Positions 43,693 to 53,534 are shown, numbered from the stretch's first letter. The stretch is 64,000 bases of DNA from Companilactobacillus hulinensis (GCF_003946555.1 NZ_RHOO01000010.1:17885-81884); one strand, 5' to 3'. Translations and numbers: made by a program. Notes: generated by a model from the letters alone, not told the origin.

Positions 43693-43729
43693 TTCTGTTA
43701 TTTAATATTTTATTTTAAAGTGTGCTTAG

Positions 43730-43914
43730 TCGTCTCCGATTGGAAGTGATAAGTCTGCTGCGGGACCGATTTCAGCCAAAGTTCGGTCTGAAATCTCGTT
43801 TTTGAACTCCGTAGAACCCACGAATTTCAAAAATCGTCCTGTGTTGTATGACCGGAAAAATCACCGGTCAACAGCACTATCGCTGCTGACTTATCACTTC
43901 CAACCTCCGACTAA
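43730..43914 (+). repeat. Family B repeat, copy B6
   Basis: Starts GTCTCCGATTGG and ends CCAACCTCCGACTAA. Arms GAAGTGATAAGTC / GACTTATCACTTC are perfect; interior GGGACCG, GAAATCTCGTTTTTGAAC, ATTTCAAAAATCGTCCTGTG, and ACCGG..CCGGT hairpin. Confidence 0.9.
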
Positions 43915-43931
43915 TTTATTCTACAAAACAA

Positions 43932-44116
43932 ACTAGCAGGAAGTTACGAATATTTTATCTACCATGAAGGTGGTGTTGAACGGCGATTTTCCGTTCATTA
44001 CAGCACGGAAGAGCTTGAAGATTTGTAAAACAAAGCTTCAAGTCGAGATTTGGGACCGCACTTCGGCCCGAATCGATCCCCATGGCAGATAAAATACTTC
44101 ATAACTGGATGCGGAA
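43932..44116 (-). repeat. Family B repeat, copy B7
   Basis: Minus-oriented, 17 bases from B6: ACTAGCAGGAAGTTACG ... ATAACTGGATGCGGAAA. Interior AAGGTGGTGTTGAACGG, TACAGCACGG, GAGCTTGAAG../CTTCAAGTC. Ends 9 bases before the pepO stop. Confidence 0.88.
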
Positions 44117-44125
44117 AAACCTATT

Positions 44126-46069
44126 TTACCAAATATTGACACGCTTATCTTCATCTAACCACATGCCATCATCCTTAGTAACACCGAATGCATCGTAGAA
44201 CTCGTCCATATTCTGTGCCTGAACATTGGCACGTAGTGGACCTGGAGCGTGAACATCAGTTGATAGTAGCAATTCATTGAACTCTTGAGTTGCCTTCAAT
44301 CTCCATACACGTGCCCAGTTAGTAAAGAACTTCTTAACATCATAGTCATCTTCAGTCTTTGCGGCTTCAAGCGCACAACGAAGTCCACCAACATCAGCAA
44401 CATTCTCACTAACAACTAACTTACCATTAACTTTGCTGCCGGCATATGGAATACCATCGAATTCATCGATCATGCTTTGTGTTAACTTAGTGAATTTAGC
44501 GTAATCTTCTTTAGTCCACCAGTTGTTCATATTACCGAATTCATCGAATTGGGCACCATTGTTATCGAAGGCATGAGAAATTTCATGAGCAATAACGGCA
44601 CCGATTCCACCAAAGTTCTGACTGCTTGTTTGTTTCAAACTATAGAATGGAGCTTGCAAGATAGCAGCTGGGAACGTAATGTCATTTCTTGAAGGATCAT
44701 AGCAAGCATTAACCATATGTCCTGGCATCAACCACTTTTCACGGTCAACTGGTTTGCTGTATTGATCTAACGAATCTTGGATAAAGATTTGTTTGATTTC
44801 ACGCAAGTTATCGTACAATGAATCATTTTCATTGATTTTGATCTTACTGTAAATATCGTCGATCTTGTCTGGATAACCGACTTTAACAACGATCTTGTCC
44901 AACTTAACAATAGCTTTTTTCTTAGTATCTTCACCTAACCAAGTATTCTGACTAATACGTTGCTCGTAAATTGAAATCATCTTCTTGATCATATTACGAA
45001 CATCATTCTTAGCATCTTCACCGAAGTACTTCTTACCATAATAAACTCCGACAACTTGACTAAAAATACCAGCAGCCTTGTGATAAGCAAACTTAGTACG
45101 GTTCTGAAGTTCTTTAGCACCGCTCAAAGCTAAGCTGTATTCACCGATAACTTGACGGAATTCTTCATCAAGGCTTGAAGCATTACCAGTAAGGAAGTTT
45201 ACCATCATCCAAGCTTTAATATCTTCAAAAGTATCTTCATTAATAATCTTGTTCAAATTATCCAAATAACGAGGTTCAGTAATAATAACCTTTTCAGGAG
45301 TGTCGTTAACTTGGTCAACTACTTGAGCCTTCAAGTCAACAGCATCAGATTTAGTAATATATTCATCGAATGGCATTGGGTTATACATCTTAGTATAATC
45401 GGCCCATTCTTCTGAACTCTTAACAATTGGGACTAGAAGCTTATCGAATTTAAGTGCCTTTTCAACAATCTTCTTAGCATCATCCAAATTGTAACCAATC
45501 ATTGACAACAGACGAGTTGAAACATCCGCAAATTTAGCCAAAAGTTGTTCCCCAGACTTGTTACCTTCTGCATAATAAGTCTTATCAGGCAAAATCAAGC
45601 TGGCTCCACCGACATAGACAACATTCTTAGAAGTATCTTTCATATCAGCATCGATTTCGATATCTATTGGCAATGGAAAACCGGCTTTAGAAAGTTCAGC
45701 CAAGTTATCACTGAACTCTTGTAAGCTAGTGATATCATTGATCTTTTGAATATCCTTCAAGATTGGTTGATGATGGAACTTATTAAGATGATCAACGTTG
45801 TTAGCCAAGCGATACAACTTAACAGCTTGTAGCATCAAATCATCATTAATTTTTTCCTCATCATTTGCGAATTCATGGAATTCCTTCATCAATGCCTTCT
45901 CGACACCTTCATCAAGGTCCATGAATCCACCAGTGCGAGGCTTGTCTGAAGGTATTTTGGCATGTTCTTGCCAATCACCATTAACAGCCAGGTACAAATT
46001 TTCTTTAAAATCTGCGGATTTGGCATCTACCATATCCCCAGCACCACCGATAACTTTACTAGTAAACAA
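44126..46069 (-). CDS. pepO: M13-family endopeptidase PepO
   Basis: 647 residues from TTG 46069, chosen because GGTGGTGGG lies just upstream and lactobacillal PepO proteins begin in the same way before GGAGDM. Zinc site HEISH (VIAHEISHAFD near 480) and ENVADVGG (Glu ligand near 540), with the substrate motif VNACYDPSRNDITFPA near 440 where other members have NAYY. Cytoplasmic, no signal peptide. Hydrolyses peptides taken up by the cell. Confidence 0.93.
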   Translation of the reverse strand: MFTSKVIGGAGDMVDAKSADFKENLYLAVNGDWQEHAKIPSDKPRTGGFMDLDEGVEKALMKEFHEFANDEEKINDDLMLQAVKLYRLANNVDHLNKFHHQPILKDIQKINDITSLQEFSDNLAELSKAGFPLPIDIEIDADMKDTSKNVVYVGGASLILPDKTYYAEGNKSGEQLLAKFADVSTRLLSMIGYNLDDAKKIVEKALKFDKLLVPIVKSSEEWADYTKMYNPMPFDEYITKSDAVDLKAQVVDQVNDTPEKVIITEPRYLDNLNKIINEDTFEDIKAWMMVNFLTGNASSLDEEFRQVIGEYSLALSGAKELQNRTKFAYHKAAGIFSQVVGVYYGKKYFGEDAKNDVRNMIKKMISIYEQRISQNTWLGEDTKKKAIVKLDKIVVKVGYPDKIDDIYSKIKINENDSLYDNLREIKQIFIQDSLDQYSKPVDREKWLMPGHMVNACYDPSRNDITFPAAILQAPFYSLKQTSSQNFGGIGAVIAHEISHAFDNNGAQFDEFGNMNNWWTKEDYAKFTKLTQSMIDEFDGIPYAGSKVNGKLVVSENVADVGGLRCALEAAKTEDDYDVKKFFTNWARVWRLKATQEFNELLLSTDVHAPGPLRANVQAQNMDEFYDAFGVTKDDGMWLDEDKRVNIW

Positions 46070-46159
46070 TATACCCACCACCATTTGAGATTTTACCTAC
46101 TACTATAACACTTTTCTAATTTTATTAAAAAAATTATTGATTTTACCCTAGAAATGACA

Positions 46160-46198
46160 AAACGGCCGAATACATCATTAGATGTAATTCAGCCGTTC
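46160..46198 (-). terminator. Terminator of the Abi gene
   Basis: CGGCTGAATTACATC / GATGTATTCGGCCG stem with a 4-base loop and U4 on the minus strand. Confidence 0.85.
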
Positions 46199-46272
46199 CA
46201 AGTGCACTCCGAAAAGATACACCGCTATTGGTTTTAGTATATCATAGTTATAGTTCAATACAAATCACTTCT

Positions 46273-47253
46273 TTAGTTGCTTACTCGTACTCTCAATAGT
46301 TCAATTTTATTATAGGCATCCGTACCAACTATTTTATCAAAAGTTGATTTGTTTACAGATTCATGCAAGAAATCAATCAAAATTTGAATATTATTAACTA
46401 AATGTTCCACAAATTCCAAATGTTCACCTAGAGACAATTGATAATAAATAATCAGGGTGAAATAATCCAAAATACTGTTAAAAGTTATATTGCTTAACTC
46501 CATTTTATCTTCCAATTGTTTTATCAAGATTTTACTAATGCCTGTGTTTCTAAACCTGCAATCGAAAATAATCTTATTGTGAGCAATGGCATTGCGGAGT
46601 TCCTTAATCAAGAAAATATGCCTTGATAGCATTGAGCCTGAGGTATCGTTTACTATATCATCAACTCCAATAACCTTTTCCAAACTCAGACTAATGTTTG
46701 TATTCAAACACAATAAAAAATCTCCATAATCTCCTAATGTTATATGTTCAAAAATTGCCCAGATTGGAATTGGTTCATTAGCATGAATATAATGTTGAAT
46801 TATCTTACTTTCGGAATAATTTCTAGCAATTGTATCATAAAAGTTTCTTTTCAGAATGAGCCTTTTCTTTACCTCACTTCGATATTTCCCAGAATCAACC
46901 TGAAATTCTTTATATCTCGTCAAAGAGTTATTAAAAATACTATCCAAATCTGTAGGGCTATTCTCAACTATTAAATCAAGAGTGTAATTTTTAATTGTAG
47001 TTTCTAATCTCATAACACAAGGGTATAAAACTGTTTTGAGACCATTATCAAATTCATAAATAGCTTTTATCTCACTGAATGATTCTATTGAAAATGGCTT
47101 ATCATTAGTCCTCAAAAATCTATAGGCTTTATATCCATGAAAATACCCCATCTCCAACAAATCTTTTCTATCCTGTTCTCCACCAATCGCAATGCCATGA
47201 TCATCTCGGATATGATCCATCAATCCATCTGTTGTTTTTCCCACTTCATTCAT
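46273..47253 (-). CDS. Abi_2 (AbiD/AbiF-like) abortive-infection protein
   Basis: 326 residues, AGGAG before the ATG. N-terminal FHGYKAYRFLR and KAIYEFDNGLKTVLYPCVMR are hallmarks of Abi_2 proteins; the centre has IPIWAIFEHITLGDYGDF (typical PxWxxxExxTFG), and the HEPN ribonuclease motif R(x4-6)H appears in RNAIAHNKI near 220. Phage-triggered growth arrest by RNA cleavage is the family expectation. GC content is lower than that of its neighbours and it is alone between housekeeping genes, suggesting acquisition. Confidence 0.85.
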   Translation of the reverse strand: MNEVGKTTDGLMDHIRDDHGIAIGGEQDRKDLLEMGYFHGYKAYRFLRTNDKPFSIESFSEIKAIYEFDNGLKTVLYPCVMRLETTIKNYTLDLIVENSPTDLDSIFNNSLTRYKEFQVDSGKYRSEVKKRLILKRNFYDTIARNYSESKIIQHYIHANEPIPIWAIFEHITLGDYGDFLLCLNTNISLSLEKVIGVDDIVNDTSGSMLSRHIFLIKELRNAIAHNKIIFDCRFRNTGISKILIKQLEDKMELSNITFNSILDYFTLIIYYQLSLGEHLEFVEHLVNNIQILIDFLHESVNKSTFDKIVGTDAYNKIELLRVRVSN

Positions 47254-47274
47254 TGAATACTCCTAAAGTTGTAT

Positions 47275-47311
47275 CGTACATATACCCTACATGAACATAG
47301 GGGTGTATACG
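47275..47311. promoter_or_regulatory. Inverted repeat before the Abi gene
   Basis: CGTAcaTATACCCTA / TAGGGGTGTATACG, imperfect 14-base arms with an 8-base centre, 22 bases upstream of the ATG. Candidate operator or mRNA hairpin controlling the defence gene. Confidence 0.45.
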
Positions 47312-47321
47312 AAATCACAGA

Positions 47322-47357
47322 AAATAGGCCACAAAAGAATAAATTCTTTCATAGCCC
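47322..47357 (-). terminator. Terminator of the asl-usp operon
   Basis: GGGCTATGAAAGAAT / ATTCTTTTGTGGCC imperfect stem, then U4; 9 bases past the Usp stop. Confidence 0.7.
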
Positions 47358-47365
47358 ATCAATAT

Positions 47366-47830
47366 TTATCTAATTACACTCACTGAAACTCTAGAATTAT
47401 TTACAATTTTTGATGCTTGAGAACCAATTGTATTACGATGGCGATTTTTCTCTTCAACACCAACAATAACCAAGTCTGGTTCAAAACTAGGAATTACTTT
47501 GTCCACAATAACTGATCCTGGATTACCTTCAGTAACCATCAAGTGCACATTCTTAACTCCGTATGTCTTAGCCTTTTGACCATAAGTCTCAAGCAACTCT
47601 TTAATCTCATTACGACGGTCTTTTAGAACTTCTGGATCAAGTGATTGGAAAATATTCAAATCCCCTGTTTCCAAAACTGAAGCTATTCCAAGTTCAGCAC
47701 CATAATGTTTTGCCAAGGAACAGGCATAATTAAAGGCATTTTTCGATGATGTGAAGTCATCTGAATCCACACAAATCAAAATCTTTGAATACTCAATTTT
47801 CTTTACCTTGTATTCTTTTAATTCATCCAT
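47366..47830 (-). CDS. Universal stress protein, UspA family
   Basis: 154 residues, alpha/beta Usp fold: YSKILICVDSDD at 14-25, AELGIASVLETG, VIVDKVIPSFEPDLVIVGVE and a C-terminal IGSQASKIVNNSRVSVSVIR. The ATP loop lacks the first G-x2-G pair of ATP-binding Usps, so it may be a non-ATP-binding type. Read 14 bases after the D-aspartate ligase; AGGAGG upstream. Confidence 0.87.
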   Translation of the reverse strand: MDELKEYKVKKIEYSKILICVDSDDFTSSKNAFNYACSLAKHYGAELGIASVLETGDLNIFQSLDPEVLKDRRNEIKELLETYGQKAKTYGVKNVHLMVTEGNPGSVIVDKVIPSFEPDLVIVGVEEKNRHRNTIGSQASKIVNNSRVSVSVIR

Positions 47831-47844
47831 CTAATAAAAACCTC

Positions 47845-49134
47845 CTATTTTTTGAAGTCACGTCCCTTATTTGCTTGGAAGTACTTGTCGAAACGTTTTA
47901 CATAATTGTGGAACATGTAAGTCATTAACAACCAGCGCTTGAAGGACTTGTCTTTGTCATAGAAAACAGTTGTACCAGTACGATCTTGCTTAATTAGTTC
48001 TTCAGCATATTCGCTAGCTTTATTGTCAGCAGCATACTTTCTGAAGACCTTAACAGGAATTCCTAGCCACAACTTGTGTTGAGCCTTGTTCTTGTTTGCA
48101 TAGACTGTAGGTTGGTTCTCTAGACTACCATCAATATAATCTTCGACTACATATTTAGCAAGATTATATCCGTTCAAGGTAACGAAGAAACTACTTCTAC
48201 CTTGACGAAGGTTAATTTCAAAGAACTTGAAAGTCTTATCACGAGAATCGTACTTCATATCAAAGTTGGCGAAACCTGTGAATTGGATATCTTCCAAAAA
48301 CTTCTGAACTTGATCATAAACATCTTGATTAAACTCTGGCACGATAGCGACATAATTACCAATTGATTGGGGTGTTGGGTCTTCCAAGATTGGATGACCC
48401 AAGCACATCATTTTAACGTGATGTTCTTGATCAACATAAGCATTAAGAACACGCATGTTGGAATCATCACCAGGGATAAAGTCTTGAAGGATAAGATCAG
48501 AAGTATAACCATTATCATAAATCTTACTTACAATATCCATATATTCTTCATTCGAGTGAATAGTGAAAGCCTTTTTCCTACCCTCAAAATGAATATCCAA
48601 CCATTCAACACTATTAGCTGGTTTCAAGGCAACTGGAAAGTCAAAAGGTACTTCAAGGCCAGACTTATCCTTATTTTCATAGGCATCTTTAGTAATGATC
48701 TTAGTCAATGGATGTGGAAGTCCATGTTCATCGGCAACTTTGTAGAAGCTTTCCTTATTATTAAGTGATCTTAATAAGTCATAATCTACATAAGGACAAA
48801 CGAAAGTCTTCGACAACTCTTCTTTATGCTTACTAATAAGCTCTGCATATCCATCACCACAAGCCAGTAAAATAACTGGTTCTTCATGATTCTCATACTT
48901 CTTGGCAATTTCACGCATTTTTTCAATAAATACAGGATCTTCAGCAAACCCAGCATTAAGTGTTAAATTTATAATTTTTGTATAACGTGTAGGAGCGAGT
49001 TGAGCACCTGCATATGCATCTACTACTCCACCATATAATTCATGAAAGGCACGCGCCATACCATATACATTCATATCACTACCTAATATTACCGGCGTGA
49101 ATTTTTTTCCTGATTCAGTTTCGATAGGGATCAA
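47845..49134 (-). CDS. D-aspartate ligase (peptidoglycan cross-bridge)
   Basis: 429-residue ATP-grasp ligase that matches the Enterococcus faecium D-aspartate ligase along its length as I recall it: PVILGSDMNVYGMARAF at 13-29, LLACGDGYAELISKHKEELS near 95-114, LKPANSVEWL, LQDFIPGDDSNMRVLNAYVD, FEINLRQGRSSFFVTLNG near 312-329. It adds D-Asp to the lysine of UDP-MurNAc-pentapeptide. The TTG start at 49134 touches its ribosome site (AGAGG immediately before), an odd spacing; no other start is available. Operon with Usp. Confidence 0.9.
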   Translation of the reverse strand: MIPIETESGKKFTPVILGSDMNVYGMARAFHELYGGVVDAYAGAQLAPTRYTKIINLTLNAGFAEDPVFIEKMREIAKKYENHEEPVILLACGDGYAELISKHKEELSKTFVCPYVDYDLLRSLNNKESFYKVADEHGLPHPLTKIITKDAYENKDKSGLEVPFDFPVALKPANSVEWLDIHFEGRKKAFTIHSNEEYMDIVSKIYDNGYTSDLILQDFIPGDDSNMRVLNAYVDQEHHVKMMCLGHPILEDPTPQSIGNYVAIVPEFNQDVYDQVQKFLEDIQFTGFANFDMKYDSRDKTFKFFEINLRQGRSSFFVTLNGYNLAKYVVEDYIDGSLENQPTVYANKNKAQHKLWLGIPVKVFRKYAADNKASEYAEELIKQDRTGTTVFYDKDKSFKRWLLMTYMFHNYVKRFDKYFQANKGRDFKK

Positions 49135-49361
49135 CCTCTTACTTTATTTAATTCATATATTTTAAAATTACACACATTTCAAACAAAATTATACCATAAT
49201 CCCATTTATACAACGATACCTATGTGTGAATTAAGCATATAAGCCTGTTGTATCAAGCTTTTATACACAAATAAATATTGAGATGAGTGTTAATAAATTC
49301 GCAAACTAACAATATTTTAATACCGTTATAACGATGCATCTACTTAGACGGTTGTACTTAT

Positions 49362-49538
49362 CCGTCTACGGATTGAAGTATTGAGCCTGCGGTGGGATCG
49401 TCTTCAGCCAAGGTCTGAAGACTCGCTTTTAAACTCTGCACAGACCGCAGATTTCAAAAGTCGTCCTGTGCTGTAAGTATGGCTACGCCATCCAACAGCA
49501 CTATCACCGCTGGCTCAATACTTCAATCCTCCGACTAT
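49362..49538 (+). repeat. Family B repeat, copy B8
   Basis: CCGTCTACGG start, CAATCCTCCGACTA end. Arms ATTGAAGTATTGAGCC / GGCTCAATACTTCAAT are perfect; interior GGGATCGTCTTCAGCC, GAAGACTCGCTTTTAAAC, ATTTCAAAAGTCGTCCTGTG. Only plus-oriented member without a minus partner. The rest of the 49135-49691 gap (49135-49361 and 49539-49653) is AT-rich with no other feature seen. Confidence 0.88.
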
Positions 49539-49653
49539 TTTCTCATTAAATATCAATACAACTAATCAAAAATACGATAGCTTTTATCCGCAAAGAGACC
49601 CGACCACGGCAATAAACATAAACACTTCAATCTGTAGGACCAACAAAACAAAA

Positions 49654-49683
49654 GCAAAAAAGAACGCAATTGCGCTCTTTTAA
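49654..49683 (-). terminator. Terminator of asnB
   Basis: AAAGAGCGCAATTGCGTTCT, self-complementary hairpin, then U6 on the minus strand; 9 bases beyond the stop. Confidence 0.8.
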
Positions 49684-49691
49684 TTTCAATC

Positions 49692-51581
49692 TTATTTAAC
49701 AACTGGATCAACATCAGGCTTCTTGCCACCATCGATAAAGAACACTTTATACCAAATCAAGAATGTATAAATTGTCCAAATTTTACGACGATCATCATTT
49801 TTGCCCTTATAGAATCCATCTAACATATCCAAAATCTTCTTTTGGTCGAAGAATTCATTTACATAATCTTCACTGAACAACTGATAAAACTTGTGATAGA
49901 CATCCTCTGTACGAATCCAATCACGAATAGGTACTGGGAAACCTAATTTCTCACGTTTTGCCCACTCAGATGGTAAAGCACGTTCAGCAGCGACACGCAA
50001 TGCATACTTGCTATCCTTGCTGTTCAAAAGATACTTAGTAGGAATTCCTGCAGCTACGTTAGCTACTTCCTTATCAAGGAATGGAACACGCAATTCCATT
50101 GAATTAGCCATACTCATACGATCGGCTTTTAGCAAAATATCATTGGACATGAATTGGTGAAGATCAAGATATTGCATCTTTTTAACTTCATCATCATAAT
50201 CACTGACTTTGCTGTAACTTCTCATAACAATATCTTTGACCGAACGAGACTTCTCGAAGTCAGGTTTAACCAAATCAGCAGCTTCTTTTTCAGTAAAAAT
50301 CTTAGCTTGTCCAATAAAGAATTCTTCAGCTTTAGCAGTTGATTCATAAAGATGTAATCTTCCTGGGAAGTTTGGCATCTTCTTCAAACCGTGTGCCAAT
50401 CTGTAACGAGCACCTCTAGGAAGCTTCTTCAGATCTTCCGCAAAGACACGAATTGCCTTCGAGTGTGAATGATAACCATAATTTGCGTATCCAGCAAATA
50501 GTTCATCGGCACCTTCACCAGACAAGATAACCGTTACATCTTTACTTGCCAACTTAGTTAAGAAATACAATGGAACACAAGAAGGATTAGAATCAGGTTC
50601 ATCCATATAATATTGAATCAAAGGCATAGCTTTGATAGCCTCATCCTTTGTAACGATACCACGGGTGTTTTCTAGTCCTAACTTATCTGCTAATCCTTTA
50701 GCAGCAGTACCTTCTTCGTACGTACTTGTATCAAAATCAATTGAATATGTATGCTCAGGTTTGAGAATAGCTGTTACATAACTTGAATCCACACCACTTG
50801 ATAGTAATGAACCAACTGGTACATCACTAATTGCATGTGCTTTAACTGAATCACGCAAAGATCCATCGATCTTTTTAACAGTATCTTCAAAACTAAGGTT
50901 ATTTTCTTTGAAACTCATATCCCAATACTTCTTGATACTTAACTTACCATTCTTAAATGTGAAGTAGTGTCCTTCTGGAATACGGAAGACATTCTTAAAG
51001 AAAGTTTCATTAAGTGCAGAATATTGGAAAGTTAAATAAGGTTTCAATGCAGCCTTGTTCAATTCCTTTTTGAAATTAGGGTGTTTCAAAAATGACTTGA
51101 TCTCTGATCCAAAAATAAAAGTTCCTTGACGATTATAGTAATACAAAGGCTTGATACCAAAGAAATCCCTTGCACCAGTGATATCGCCGGTTTCTAAATC
51201 ATAAATAACAAAGGCAAACATCCCACGAATCTTCTTCAGAAGATCAACGATGCCCCATTCTTCAAATCCATGTAATAGAACTTCTGTATCTGTATCGGTC
51301 GTGAATATATGACCGGCCTTCAACAATTCTTTTCTTACATCTTGATAATTATAAATCTCACCATTAAAAATAATGGCCTTGCTTTTATCTTCGTTATAAA
51401 TTGGTTGCATACCACTTTGAATATCAATGATACTTAAACGGCGAAAACCTAGAGCAACAGATCCGTTAACCAACTCACCTGAGCTGTTAGGTCCACGATG
51501 TTTAATAGTATCCATCATGGCTTCAATTACTGGCTTTTTGTCAGCAATATTCTTGTCTACAAATCCGACAATTCCACACAT
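49692..51581 (-). CDS. asnB: Glutamine-hydrolysing asparagine synthase family amidotransferase
   Basis: 629 residues. Class II glutaminase: MCGIVGF with Cys2 as nucleophile, RGPNSSGE, NGEIYNY. Synthetase: LLSSGVDSSYV (PP-loop) near 258, SGEGADELFAGY near 342. In Lactococcus lactis the AsnH member amidates the D-Asp of the wall cross-bridge. With a D-aspartate ligase gene next upstream in the map, the same task is likely here; ordinary asparagine synthesis remains possible. Read 12 bases after a phosphoesterase. Confidence 0.9.
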   Translation of the reverse strand: MCGIVGFVDKNIADKKPVIEAMMDTIKHRGPNSSGELVNGSVALGFRRLSIIDIQSGMQPIYNEDKSKAIIFNGEIYNYQDVRKELLKAGHIFTTDTDTEVLLHGFEEWGIVDLLKKIRGMFAFVIYDLETGDITGARDFFGIKPLYYYNRQGTFIFGSEIKSFLKHPNFKKELNKAALKPYLTFQYSALNETFFKNVFRIPEGHYFTFKNGKLSIKKYWDMSFKENNLSFEDTVKKIDGSLRDSVKAHAISDVPVGSLLSSGVDSSYVTAILKPEHTYSIDFDTSTYEEGTAAKGLADKLGLENTRGIVTKDEAIKAMPLIQYYMDEPDSNPSCVPLYFLTKLASKDVTVILSGEGADELFAGYANYGYHSHSKAIRVFAEDLKKLPRGARYRLAHGLKKMPNFPGRLHLYESTAKAEEFFIGQAKIFTEKEAADLVKPDFEKSRSVKDIVMRSYSKVSDYDDEVKKMQYLDLHQFMSNDILLKADRMSMANSMELRVPFLDKEVANVAAGIPTKYLLNSKDSKYALRVAAERALPSEWAKREKLGFPVPIRDWIRTEDVYHKFYQLFSEDYVNEFFDQKKILDMLDGFYKGKNDDRRKIWTIYTFLIWYKVFFIDGGKKPDVDPVVK

Positions 51582-51593
51582 AATAATTCTCCC

Positions 51594-52763
51594 TTATATC
51601 TCAAAACTTACATATCTTGTTGCTGCTCCGTAACCAAATATCTGCAACCGTAACTTGTCAGGATCGATATTAACAAAATATCCCGCTAATTCGGATATTT
51701 CATTATATCTTCTATCCCATTTTTTATTGTAATCCGTAGTCAATCCGTGCTTTTTCCCCATCAAAGCCGAACAGTTTAGTATTATATGATTAATTCCTGA
51801 GACTTTGTAATATTTCTCATAGTGCATGTGTCCACAAATATAATTGGACACCTTGGAGATTCCCGTTGACGAAAAGTCATAGCGCAAATTTACTCCAAAA
51901 TCACCAGTAAGTTCATTCTTGATCTGCCCACGATCTTTATTGTTGAAACTTACAAATAATTGTTGAACCAAATCACCATTAAAGTTAAGCGCACTGCGAC
52001 CACTAGGGCTTATTAGGTTTGCATGTCCAAATACAATGACATGCTTATCAATAGTATCCTCAAGAATTGTGATCAGATCATCCAATTGTTGTTCACGGAT
52101 TCCTCTGACCTTCTTAACGTCATATTTTTTTGAGCCATTATTCAAAATGTAAGGTATATCACTAGTATTTAAGAAAATGATTCTCACATCACCCTTATCA
52201 AACCAGCCGACTTTTGAAACTGGATTCAACCGCAAAATGTTTGACTGTTCAAAGTCAAATTTTGTGACTAAATTGTCATAATCGTCACGACCAAATGAAG
52301 CAGAACTGACGAATCTATGTTCATCATACTTGTCATTTTCATCATGATTACCTTCAGCAATGTAAAACGGTCTCTCACTCTTTTGATAGTTTTCAACAGC
52401 GAATCTTAATAATCCGCGACTAATTTCTGGCTTATCACTACCGTCGATCAGGTCGCCCAAGTGGACATTCAAATCGATCTTCAAATCGTCCCCTGCACTG
52501 TTAGCTTCTATTATATGACGTATCCCATTAATACCATAATAAGATGCACTAGCAACCGCCTTGGCGTGAGTATCAGTCAGAACAGAAAGAGTCACCGTAT
52601 TGCCGGACACATTCGGTCTAACATTATTATTATAAACGCTAGTAATATAATCAGTTACGAATCGTCTCGGTTTCAACCTTCTCAAAAAATTGTCAGTTTG
52701 ACTTGAAATAAGTTCAGAAGGTTTTGGTCTTAAAACTTTTTTAGCAAAATTTTTAATATTCAA
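51594..52763 (-). CDS. Metallophosphoesterase
   Basis: 389 residues; the TTG at 52763 has GGGAGA upstream, whereas the longer frame has no ribosome site. Calcineurin-like motifs in order: LTDTHAK near 65, LGDLIDG near 102, AEGNHDEND near 138, FGHANL near 245, and CGHMHYEKYY near 305. No signal peptide or TM. It precedes asnB by 12 bases, so they form an operon; a wall or nucleotide substrate is possible but unproven. Confidence 0.85.
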   Translation of the reverse strand: MNIKNFAKKVLRPKPSELISSQTDNFLRRLKPRRFVTDYITSVYNNNVRPNVSGNTVTLSVLTDTHAKAVASASYYGINGIRHIIEANSAGDDLKIDLNVHLGDLIDGSDKPEISRGLLRFAVENYQKSERPFYIAEGNHDENDKYDEHRFVSSASFGRDDYDNLVTKFDFEQSNILRLNPVSKVGWFDKGDVRIIFLNTSDIPYILNNGSKKYDVKKVRGIREQQLDDLITILEDTIDKHVIVFGHANLISPSGRSALNFNGDLVQQLFVSFNNKDRGQIKNELTGDFGVNLRYDFSSTGISKVSNYICGHMHYEKYYKVSGINHIILNCSALMGKKHGLTTDYNKKWDRRYNEISELAGYFVNIDPDKLRLQIFGYGAATRYVSFEI

Positions 52764-52816
52764 TTTTCTGTTCTCCCAATATCTCAATACTATCATTTTT
52801 TTAATAAAAAAATAGT

Positions 52817-52846
52817 AAAAAAGCCATCCGATTCAGATGGTTTTTT
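52817..52846 (-). terminator. Terminator of the GNAT gene
   Basis: CCATCTGAATCGGATGG hairpin followed by CTTTTTT on the minus strand. Confidence 0.85.
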
Positions 52847-52854
52847 GAATCGTC

Positions 52855-52886
52855 CATGATAAATTTCTGGGAAACAATTTATCATG
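52855..52886. other. Inverted repeat CATGATAAATT..AATTTATCATG
   Basis: Perfect 11-base arms with a 10-base loop, immediately beside the terminator at 52817-52846 and 73 bases beyond the GNAT stop. Could be an mRNA-stabilising hairpin or a protein site. Confidence 0.4.
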
Positions 52887-52959
52887 AACCTCTATTCTGA
52901 CACAGTAATAGTATCAAACGCAATAATTTTCATAGATGTTTTCAAGCTTTTTCTTTTTT

Positions 52960-53484
52960 TCATTTCAAAAGAATTTGGTAAGCCTTTCTAATATCCTGAT
53001 CCGTATCTAACGTTATAATTCCACGTTCAACGAATCCATTCTCAGTTATGACATGTTGCATAACACGATTATCTGGATGAGTATCGATCCTAACATCGTA
53101 ATAGCCCAGATAATAAGACATCGTCAACAACTGTTGGATCAAGGCTGTAGTTAGTTTCTCTCCTTGATGTCCTGGCTCCACAGGAATTCTATGAATGATG
53201 GCATAAGTTACATCCGATTCACTACTCCAAGAACCACCGGAGATATCCTGATAACTTTTATCATAGCCTTGTTGCAGAGCGGCTGTTCCAACAATTGAAC
53301 CATCAAGAATTAGGACATAATTGATACCTTCCTCAATATCCCGCTTCAGAATTTCTTCATCAGGATACCCTCGCTGCCACTGATTAACTCCGCGGACTAA
53401 CAAGGCATTCTTTTCACCATTGATAATCTTAACAACTTTTTCCAAATCATCAGCTTTAGCCTGACGTAAATAAATGTTGCTCAT
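52960..53484 (-). CDS. GNAT-family N-acetyltransferase
   Basis: 174 residues from ATG 53484 with GGAGG 8 bases before. IYLRQAKADDLEKVVKIING start, central HRIPVEPGHQGEKLTTALIQ (acetyl-CoA loop, divergent from QxxGxG) and DTHPDNRVMQHVITENGFVE, the C-terminal GNAT signature. Substrate unknown. Single gene. Confidence 0.85.
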   Translation of the reverse strand: MSNIYLRQAKADDLEKVVKIINGEKNALLVRGVNQWQRGYPDEEILKRDIEEGINYVLILDGSIVGTAALQQGYDKSYQDISGGSWSSESDVTYAIIHRIPVEPGHQGEKLTTALIQQLLTMSYYLGYYDVRIDTHPDNRVMQHVITENGFVERGIITLDTDQDIRKAYQILLK

Positions 53485-53534
53485 TGAAACGCCCTCCTTG
53501 CTACTCAAAAAATCTAAACAAGTAATGACTAGTA

